Shown here piece by piece: positions 7,364 through 11,801 of a stretch of 11,801 nucleotides of DNA (position 1 is its first letter; every line of letters begins with the position of its first letter). Origin of the DNA: an uncultured bacterium (GTDB lineage Bacteria; Patescibacteriota; Minisyncoccia; Phycocordibacterales; UBA918). Location of the stretch: the NCBI GenBank assembly GCA_903839715.1, contig CAIMDH010000087.1, positions 1 to 11,801 on the forward strand. The letters are read 5' to 3'. The notes beneath the pieces were generated by a model. The model was not told the origin of the DNA and made no database searches. It was given only the letters and a program-made list of their open reading frames with translations. A program made the position numbers and the translations under genes.

Positions 7364-7371
7364 GTTACACT
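7343..7371 (+). promoter_or_regulatory. Probable promoter of the infA-rpsI operon
   Basis: TTGACT at 7343-7348 (5 of 6 to consensus), a 17-base spacer, then TACACT at 7366-7371 (4 of 6). Predicted transcription start is near 7378, about 6 nt before the infA ATG. The -35 box lies within the upstream terminator hairpin, so terminator and promoter share DNA. Confidence 0.6.
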
Positions 7372-7383
7372 CAGCCACGTTTA

Positions 7384-7611
7384 ATGGATCAACAAGAACA
7401 AGCCACAAAAGACGAACTAGCGTATGGAATTGTAGAGGAAGCTCTACCCAATGCTTTTTTTCGTGTCGTTCTTGATGACACCAAAGGGGAAGTTATCGCG
7501 TACCTTGCCGGTAAAATGCGCAAGTTCCGTATTAGAGTTCTCGTTGGTGACAAAGTGGGCATGGTACTTGATCCATATGGCGGTAAAGCGCGTATTACAA
7601 AGAGACTCTAA
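7384..7611 (+). CDS. infA: Translation initiation factor IF-1
   Basis: A 75-residue protein with a single S1-type OB-fold, close to the family's usual 72. Diagnostic stretches are GIVEEALPNAFFRVVLD, GKMRKFRIRVLVGDKV and DPYGGKARI, matching the family's LPNxxFRV, SGKMRK and LTPYDLxKGRI segments. IF-1 binds the ribosomal A site on the 30S subunit and works with IF-2 and IF-3 during initiation. It is the first gene of the operon, has no Shine-Dalgarno sequence and a predicted leader of about 6 nt. Eight bases separate it from rpmJ. Confidence 0.97.
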   Translation: MDQQEQATKDELAYGIVEEALPNAFFRVVLDDTKGEVIAYLAGKMRKFRIRVLVGDKVGMVLDPYGGKARITKRL

Positions 7612-7619
7612 AAGCACCT

Positions 7620-7736
7620 ATGAAAGTAAGATCATCAGTTAAAAAAATGAGCCCTGATGACATTATTGTTAAACGAAGAGGAACAGTTTTTGTCATCAAC
7701 AAGAAGAAGCCACGTCACAAGCAACGTCAAGGATAA
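7620..7736 (+). CDS. rpmJ: Ribosomal protein L36 (bL36), zinc-free form
   Basis: A 38-residue protein, MKVRSSVKKM...PRHKQRQG, with the clear bL36 start and the HKQRQG end. This is a 50S subunit protein. Zinc-binding bL36 carries three cysteines and a histidine; here the cysteine positions are S11, D14 and N27, with only H33 kept, and there is one extra residue in the KKKPRH segment. This is therefore the 'C-minus' version, which cannot hold zinc in the usual way. It lies between infA and rpsM as in many bacteria. The stop TAA at 7734 is 6 bases before rpsM. Confidence 0.95.
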   Translation: MKVRSSVKKMSPDDIIVKRRGTVFVINKKKPRHKQRQG

Positions 7737-7742
7737 ATTAAT

Positions 7743-8120
7743 ATGAGAATTTCAGGTATTACAATTCCAGATGAGAAGCAAATCGCGTACGGTCTAACCG
7801 CTGTTTTTGGCGTCGGACTATCTCGTTCAAAAGCGATCCTCTTGGAGCTCAACATCGATCCAGCCGTAAAGCCAACCACACTCACAACAGATCAGGAAAA
7901 CGCAATTCGCGAAAAAGTTGAATCTTTCCAGATTGAAGGAGACCTCAAACGAGAGATTTCTTCAAACATCAAGCGTCTTAAGGATATTCAGTCATACCGT
8001 GGCTCACGTCACGCCAAGCGTCTTCCTGCACGTGGACAGCGTACAAAAACCAACGCACGTACACTCAAGGGTGCCAAGAAGACTATGGGAAGTGGACGTC
8101 GTAAGCTCGAAAAGACTTAA
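7743..8120 (+). CDS. rpsM: Ribosomal protein S13 (uS13)
   Basis: A 125-residue 30S head protein that contacts the 50S subunit and P-site tRNA. It opens MRISGITIPDEKQIAYGLTA with the helix-two-turn-helix region and has the hallmark YRGSRHAKRLPARGQRTKTN followed by AR. A tail of about 16 residues (KGAKKTMGSGRRKLEKT) carries the usual basic C-terminus. AAGGA at 7729-7733, nine bases before the ATG, is one of the few plausible Shine-Dalgarno sequences in the window. It is followed by 32 non-coding bases. Confidence 0.97.
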   Translation: MRISGITIPDEKQIAYGLTAVFGVGLSRSKAILLELNIDPAVKPTTLTTDQENAIREKVESFQIEGDLKREISSNIKRLKDIQSYRGSRHAKRLPARGQRTKTNARTLKGAKKTMGSGRRKLEKT

Positions 8121-8152
8121 AACACTTATTAAAAATTATTACGTATTGACAT

Positions 8153-8584
8153 ATGGGTAAGAAACGTATCATCAAAAAGGGCGGAGGCTCCGATGTAGCA
8201 GGTACATCACGCGCACTCAATAGGATTCCAAAACGCAAACTTGCGTCCGGTAAGCTTAATATTCTAGCAACTTTCAATAACACACTTCTCACACTCTGCG
8301 ACACCAAAGGTAACGCAGTGATGAGTGCTTCAAGTGGTGCACTTGGTTTTAAAGGTTCTCGTAAGAGTACGCCGTTTGCAGCTGCAAAGGTGGGAGAAAT
8401 CATAGGTGAGAAGGCTCAGCAGATGGGAATGAAGGATGCTGAAGTAGTTGTCCGCGGCGTAGGTGCCGGACGCGAATCAGCCCTTCGTGCTTTTACTGGC
8501 AAAGGAATCGGTGTGACTCGTATCACCGACATGACTCCAGTTCCATTTAATGGCCCACGAGCACCTAAGCCACGTCGCATCTAA
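8153..8584 (+). CDS. rpsK: Ribosomal protein S11 (uS11)
   Basis: A 143-residue 30S platform protein close to the mRNA exit. Family landmarks are LNILATFNNTLLTLCDTKGN, the GFKGSRKSTPFAAA stretch, the VVVRGVGAGRESALRA stretch and the ending MTPVPFNGPRAPKPRRI. The usual histidine in the PxPHNG motif is phenylalanine here. The N-terminus has a lysine- and glycine-rich extension (KKRIIKKGGGSD) of the sort often seen in S11. No Shine-Dalgarno sequence is seen. A TTGACA lies just before the start, but no -10 box is properly spaced from it. Twelve bases separate it from rpsD. Confidence 0.97.
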   Translation: MGKKRIIKKGGGSDVAGTSRALNRIPKRKLASGKLNILATFNNTLLTLCDTKGNAVMSASSGALGFKGSRKSTPFAAAKVGEIIGEKAQQMGMKDAEVVVRGVGAGRESALRAFTGKGIGVTRITDMTPVPFNGPRAPKPRRI

Positions 8585-8596
8585 TTACAAAGCATT

Positions 8597-9202
8597 ATGA
8601 AAATCGGACCAAAATTTAAGATTGCCAAGCGCCTCGGTGCACCAATCTTCGAAAAAACTCAAACTGAAAAATTTGCTTTGTCACAAGCGCGCGGAGGGCG
8701 AAAGCTTAAACGTGCTGGACAGGCAAGTGACTACAAGCGTCAACTTACTGAAAAGCAGAAGATGCGTTTTACATACGGCATCACTGAAAAGCAACTTCGT
8801 CGTTACGTAGACGAATCAATTGAGAAAAGCACTCAGCCAATTCCACACCTAATGGAACGTCTTGAGTCTCGTCTTGACAACGTTGTCTATCGTCTTGGTC
8901 TTGCTAAGACTCGTCGTTTTGCCCGACAAATTGTATCTCACGGTCACATTATCGTAAACGGCAAGCGTCTCTCAATTCCTTCACACAAAGTGAAGGTAGG
9001 TGATGTTGTTACAATTCGTGAAGGAAGTAAGCAAACCGGTCTTTTTGTGACCATTGCTGATACTCACGAATCTGCCTCTGTTCCTGCATGGCTTTCAATT
9101 GATATCAAGAAACTTACTGCTTCTATGACCGGGGTACCAGTGTATAACCCAACCGAAACTTTGTTCGATCCGGAACTGGTTATGGAATACTACAGTCGAT
9201 AG
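8597..9202 (+). CDS. rpsD: Ribosomal protein S4 (uS4)
   Basis: A 201-residue primary 16S rRNA-binding protein of the 30S subunit. The N-terminal region (GPKFKIAKRLGAPIF, then LTEKQKMRFTYGITEKQLRRY) is typical. The S4 RNA-binding domain spans about 85-150, with RLESRLDNVVYRLGLAKTRR and then VSHGHIIVNGKRLSIPS. No cysteines are present, so it is the zinc-free version. It ends VMEYYSR, as expected. In E. coli S4 represses its own operon through a leader pseudoknot; the predicted 6-nt leader here leaves no room for that before infA. Stop TAG. Confidence 0.97.
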   Translation: MKIGPKFKIAKRLGAPIFEKTQTEKFALSQARGGRKLKRAGQASDYKRQLTEKQKMRFTYGITEKQLRRYVDESIEKSTQPIPHLMERLESRLDNVVYRLGLAKTRRFARQIVSHGHIIVNGKRLSIPSHKVKVGDVVTIREGSKQTGLFVTIADTHESASVPAWLSIDIKKLTASMTGVPVYNPTETLFDPELVMEYYSR

Positions 9203-9235
9203 GATATTGAGGTTATTAAGCGTAATTGCAAAACT

Positions 9236-10201
9236 ATGTTAGAAACAAACGTAACTCTACCTTCAAAGCCACGTGTCGTGTCCGAAGACGAACTTAAAGG
9301 AGTCTTTGAGATAGACAACCTCTACCCAGGATACGGCCACACCCTTGGCAACTCACTGCGCCGCATCATTCTCTCATCACTTCCAGGAGCAGCGATTACA
9401 CAGGTAAAAATTGAAGGAGCTGAACATGAATTTAGTACTCTAGCGAACATCAAAGAAGATGTCATTACGATCCTTCTCAATCTTCGTCGTGTACGACTTA
9501 CTCTCCATGGAGATGAGCCGATGACTATCACTATCAAGAAGACTGGTGCAGGCAACGTCACTGCTGCAGATCTGATTGTGCCTTCACAAGTTGAAATCCT
9601 GAACGGAGACCAACACATTGCCGAAATCACTTCAAAATCAGGTAGCCTAGAAATGGAGCTTTTGATTGAGAAAGGTCTTGGCTATGTTCCTCGCGAAATT
9701 CACCAGAAGGACAAGGTGGAAATCGGTACTATTGCTCTTGATGCGGTATTTACACCAATTCGTCGTGCAAACTACGAAGTAGAGAACATGCGTGTAGGTG
9801 ACCGTACTGACTACAACCGCCTACGTGTCTACATCGAGACTGACGGAACCTTCACTCCTCGAGTCGCTCTTGAAAAAGCTATCGAAATCATGATTCATCA
9901 GCTCAAGTCAGTTATCGGGTTCCAAGAAGATTATATCTCACACACTGCTCCAGTAGCAGTCGAAGAAAAAGTCGAGGAACATGATACCGAACCAAATCCT
10001 GATGTTCTAAAAACCCGTATTGAAACTCTTGATCTTTCCTCACGTACACTACAGGCACTAGAAGAAGCCAGTATCCGAACTGTCGGAGGGCTTGTGCGAA
10101 AGAAAAAAGATGATATTCTAGCGCTTGACGGGATTGGACCAAAGGGTCTTGAAGAGATTATCGCTCTTCTCGAGAAGATGAGTCTATCACTGACCGAATA
10201 A
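9236..10201 (+). CDS. rpoA: RNA polymerase alpha subunit
   Basis: A 321-residue protein (E. coli 329) whose dimer nucleates RNA polymerase assembly. The N-terminal domain runs to about residue 230 and includes GYGHTLGNSLRRIILSSLPG (32-51) and GYVPRE. An acidic linker covers about 240-256. The C-terminal domain (about 257-321) has two helix-hairpin-helix elements ending DGIGPKGLEEI. The UP-element contact residue R265 of E. coli corresponds to S268 in the stretch LDLSSRTL; an arginine lies two positions later. The equivalents of G296 and K298 are kept. Thus the domain is present but its minor-groove contact surface differs. Thirty-three bases separate it from rpsD, and rplQ follows after 4 bases, so those two are tightly linked. 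Confidence 0.97.
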   Translation: MLETNVTLPSKPRVVSEDELKGVFEIDNLYPGYGHTLGNSLRRIILSSLPGAAITQVKIEGAEHEFSTLANIKEDVITILLNLRRVRLTLHGDEPMTITIKKTGAGNVTAADLIVPSQVEILNGDQHIAEITSKSGSLEMELLIEKGLGYVPREIHQKDKVEIGTIALDAVFTPIRRANYEVENMRVGDRTDYNRLRVYIETDGTFTPRVALEKAIEIMIHQLKSVIGFQEDYISHTAPVAVEEKVEEHDTEPNPDVLKTRIETLDLSSRTLQALEEASIRTVGGLVRKKKDDILALDGIGPKGLEEIIALLEKMSLSLTE

Positions 10202-10205
10202 ACAT

Positions 10206-10562
10206 ATGAGACACTCTAATAACAACCGAAAACTAGGCCGCACTAAGGATCAAAGAGCTTCTTTGCTCCGCGGTCTTTCGGTATCTCTCATTCGAGACGG
10301 TCGTATTACTACGACTCTCGCTAAGGCAAAAGAACTACAGCCACGAATTGAGCGTTTGGTAACATTTGCCAAAAAGGACGGAGTCGCTTCACGTCGTGTA
10401 GTTGCCAGTCGCCTTGGTGAGCCAACTGACTCAATTATTAAGAAATTTTTTACTGACATTGCTCCAAAATTTGCAGAACGCAACGGTGGGTACACACGCG
10501 TTATCAAGCTTGGTCGCATGCCATCTGGTCGTGATGAGGCGGTAATTGAATTTGTTGAATAA
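10206..10562 (+). CDS. rplQ: Ribosomal protein L17 (bL17)
   Basis: A 118-residue 50S protein near the peptide exit tunnel. It opens MRHSNNNRKLGRTKDQRASL and continues LLRGLSVSLIRDGRITTTLAKAKELQPRIERL, the most conserved part of the family, and ends RMPSGRDEAVIEFVE. It follows rpoA in the standard rpoA-rplQ order. No Shine-Dalgarno sequence is seen, but only 4 bases separate it from the rpoA stop, which suits coupled translation. Confidence 0.97.
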   Translation: MRHSNNNRKLGRTKDQRASLLRGLSVSLIRDGRITTTLAKAKELQPRIERLVTFAKKDGVASRRVVASRLGEPTDSIIKKFFTDIAPKFAERNGGYTRVIKLGRMPSGRDEAVIEFVE

Positions 10563-10569
10563 AAAACGT

Positions 10570-10935
10570 ATGACAACAACACCAACAACAACCAAAACTC
10601 ACACCATCGATGCCACCGGCAAGCGTCTTGGTATCCTTGCTACCGAAGCAGCTAAAGTGCTTCTTGGTAAGGTTTCTGCTGACTACGCCCGTCATATCAT
10701 GGCGGATGTTACTGTAGAGATTACTCATGCCAGCAAGCTTGACATGTCAGAGAAGAAGAAGGCGGAGCTCTATCAGACTTTTTCTGGCTACCCAGGAGGA
10801 CGCAAGACAGAGACTTTTGCGCACCTTTCTACTCGCCGTGGCTACGGTGAAGCACTACGCCGCACTATTGCTGGTATGCTTCCGAACAACAAGCACAAGA
10901 AGCAACTACTCAAGCAACTCGTAATTTCTGAATAA
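10570..10935 (+). CDS. rplM: Ribosomal protein L13 (uL13), short
   Basis: A 121-residue 50S assembly protein. Family landmarks are IDATGKRLGILATEAAKVLLGK, a YQTFSGYPGGRKTETF stretch matching YxHTGxPGGxK, and IAGMLPNNKHKKQLLKQL. It is shorter than E. coli L13 (142), lacking the C-terminal tail after the LKxL helix. The ATG at 10570 is chosen; an in-frame ATG at 10546 lies within rplQ and would add eight residues (MNLLNKKR) that are not family-like. Seven bases follow the rplQ stop and 5 precede rpsI. The threonine-rich first ten residues (MTTTPTTTKT) are unusual. Confidence 0.95.
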   Translation: MTTTPTTTKTHTIDATGKRLGILATEAAKVLLGKVSADYARHIMADVTVEITHASKLDMSEKKKAELYQTFSGYPGGRKTETFAHLSTRRGYGEALRRTIAGMLPNNKHKKQLLKQLVISE

Positions 10936-10940
10936 TTATT

Positions 10941-11348
10941 ATGGCAACCACAAAGACACCATACATTGAAGGCATCGGCCGTCGTAAGACAGCATCTGCT
11001 CGCGTTCGTCTAACCCCAGCGACAGCAACTTCAATTACCGTAAACAACAAGCCACACACAGAGTACTTTAAGCACCTCGCCCTTCAGCAGGTTCTCTCAG
11101 ATATTCTTGAAACAAAAGAAGCCGGGATTGAGAACTACACCATCACTGCCAAGGTAGTAGGTGGCGGTATCTCATCTCAAGCTGACGCAATCCGTCTCGG
11201 TATTGCTCGCGCTCTCGTAATGGAGAAAGAATCTCGTCGTATACCACTCAAGCGTGAAGGTTTCCTCAAGCGAGACCCCCGTGCCGTAGAACGAAAGAAG
11301 TTCGGTCTCCGCAAAGCTCGCAAGCGACCGGCCTGGTCAAAACGATAA
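10941..11348 (+). CDS. rpsI: Ribosomal protein S9 (uS9)
   Basis: A 135-residue 30S head protein whose C-terminal arm reaches the P-site tRNA. Recognised by GIGRRKTASARVRL, VVGGGISSQADAIRLGIARAL and the ending KKFGLRKARKRPAWSKR, with the invariant final SKR. Last gene of the operon, paired with rplM as in most bacteria, and followed directly by an intrinsic terminator whose lower stem begins within the last codons. Confidence 0.97.
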   Translation: MATTKTPYIEGIGRRKTASARVRLTPATATSITVNNKPHTEYFKHLALQQVLSDILETKEAGIENYTITAKVVGGGISSQADAIRLGIARALVMEKESRRIPLKREGFLKRDPRAVERKKFGLRKARKRPAWSKR

Positions 11349-11385
11349 TCAAAAGGAGTCCCTTGAGGGACTCCTTTATCGTTTT
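11339..11385 (+). terminator. Terminator of the infA-rpsI operon
   Basis: Upper stem AAAGGAGTCCC (11352-11362), loop TTGA, then GGGACTCCTTT (11367-11377), all 11 pairs perfect. A lower stem AAAACGAT (11339-11346) pairs with ATCGTTTT (11378-11385), with a 5-base bulge on the left. The lower stem includes the first base of the rpsI stop codon. T-rich sequence follows each stem. Confidence 0.85.
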
Positions 11386-11393
11386 GAAGGCGC

Positions 11394-11534
11394 AGCTATA
11401 TTTTTGCTTTTCATAAGCAAAAATAGCGAGCCGGGCCCGAGAGCACTTACTAGATTTGGAGCGTAGCGAACAGATATAGTTAGTGACTCGTGGGGAAGCG
11501 TTAATAAAAAAGCCCCACTCTGGGGCTTTTTTAT
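11394..11534 (+). ncRNA. Candidate structured RNA ending in a strong terminator
   Basis: A non-coding interval with nested pairing. Hairpin A: TATTTTTGCTT (11399-11409), loop TTCAT, exact complement at 11415-11425, extendable with GCTA/TAGC if two bases bulge. An 8-bp palindrome CGGGCCCG lies at 11432-11439. Hairpin B: CACTTACTAGATTTG (11444-11458) pairs with CAGATATAGTTAGTG (11471-11485) at 13 of 15 positions, one a G-U pair, around a 12-base loop; CGAG/CTCG (11438-11441 with 11487-11490) extends it. The region ends at the 11504-11534 terminator. No promoter is clear and it matches no RNA family I recognise. It could instead be the 3' tail of the ribosomal operon or a dispersed repeat. Confidence 0.35.
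11504..11534. terminator. Strong symmetric (bidirectional) intrinsic terminator
   Basis: ATAAAAAAGCCCCA (11504-11517) and its exact complement TGGGGCTTTTTTAT (11521-11534) flank a 3-base loop CTC. The GC core GCCCCA is followed by six T on the + strand, and the same holds on the - strand. No minus-strand gene is visible nearby, so its main target is probably + strand transcription from the structured region or the ribosomal operon. Confidence 0.85.
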
Positions 11535-11615
11535 ATAACCAATATACGCACTTTATTTGCATATTTAGAAACGCACCATGTTATTATTTATATGTATATT
11601 TTATTATAAAACGCG

Positions 11616-11626
11616 TTATCTAATTA
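11616..11626 (+). promoter_or_regulatory. 11-base leader motif shared with alaS
   Basis: TTATCTAATTA lies exactly 7 bases before the ATG at 11634. The same 11 bases occur at 2692-2702, also exactly 7 bases before the alaS ATG. It lies in an AT-rich region (11535-11633) with several TATAAT-like words, none with a good -35 box. The function is unknown. Confidence 0.3.
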
Positions 11627-11633
11627 GTGATGT

Positions 11634-11801
11634 ATGGCCGACATAAACCCACAGCTGCTAAGTTACATTAAAGAGAGAATTGCTGAAGGTGCCTCAATGT
11701 ATGATATAAGAAAGATCCTCATCGAAAACGAGTGGCCGGCGGAGACTGTCGACGCAGCCTTTAATACTTTAGGTTTATCACCGCAAAATGACTCTCTTCA
11801 G
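11634..11801 (+). CDS. Partial protein with small helical N-terminal domain
   Basis: The first 56 codons of a gene cut by the window end. It reads MADINPQLLSYIKERIAEG at the start and continues with SMYDIRKILIENEWPAE and VDAAFNTLGL. The pattern is a helix, an 'EG.S...I...L...W' turn, and a second helix ending in AF, which suggests a compact three-helix (UBA-like) domain. Similar N-terminal segments are familiar from Patescibacteria proteins that continue into membrane segments, but that is recollection and the rest of this protein is not visible. The start is the first ATG in frame after stops upstream. There is no Shine-Dalgarno sequence; the motif TTATCTAATTA lies 7 bases before it. A real gene is likely, given the codon pattern and the clean upstream terminator. 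Confidence 0.65.
   Translation, partial: MADINPQLLSYIKERIAEGASMYDIRKILIENEWPAETVDAAFNTLGLSPQNDSLQ

Noticed and set aside
8146..8151. A perfect TTGACA just before rpsK, as a promoter -35 box
   Set aside because: No -10-like hexamer lies 16 to 18 bases downstream, which would be inside rpsK anyway.
11386..11534. The non-coding region as 4.5S RNA, tmRNA or a tRNA
   Set aside because: The conserved GGAAGCAGC-type loop of 4.5S RNA, the tRNA T-loop and CCA end, and a tmRNA tag frame are all absent.
11266..11562. A 98-codon minus-strand open frame over the rpsI end and the following intergenic region
   Set aside because: It runs through both terminators and the conserved rpsI 3' end, and its protein has no recognisable family pattern.

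Overview
The window is a gene-dense stretch of a small, streamlined bacterial genome. The best fit is Patescibacteria (Candidate Phyla Radiation, Parcubacteria-like). This is an inference from the genes together: a short alanyl-tRNA synthetase lacking two domains, a zinc-free L36, a membrane protein of the type often labelled 'baseplate J-like' in that group next to a PilM/FtsA-type ATPase, and almost no Shine-Dalgarno sequences. All complete genes are on the + strand. Conserved proteins read full length with the standard code. The 14 visible stop codons are 11 TAA and 3 TAG, with no TGA.

Layout. (1) 35-2633: two adjacent M16-family peptidase genes. The first has the zinc site and the second has the R/Y pair, so they look like the two subunits of one heterodimeric protease. 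(2) 2710-4656: alaS, behind its own promoter. (3) 4736-7321: an actin-like ATPase (PilM/FtsA fold) followed by a single-pass membrane protein with a large outer domain, probably a two-gene envelope module. (4) 7384-11348: a translation/transcription operon, infA-rpmJ-rpsM-rpsK-rpsD-rpoA-rplQ-rplM-rpsI. This is the alpha-operon order with the L13-S9 pair attached directly, without the spc-operon genes (secY, adk, map) that usually precede infA. (5) 11349-11633: a non-coding interval with a terminator, a structured region and a second strong, symmetric terminator. (6) 11634-11801: the start of a gene that runs off the window and encodes a small helical N-terminal domain.

The most distinctive feature is how control signals are packed between transcription units. 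At 4709-4746 a perfect 14-bp inverted repeat followed by a T-rich run looks like the alaS terminator, yet it contains a consensus -10 box and the start codon of the next gene. At 7330-7371 the -35 box of the likely infA promoter lies inside the hairpin of the preceding terminator. Several predicted transcripts would have leaders of only about 3 to 7 nt, which fits the lack of Shine-Dalgarno sequences. No CRISPR array, tRNA, rRNA, insertion sequence or phage gene was seen. Family assignments come from recognising motifs by eye; no database search was possible.
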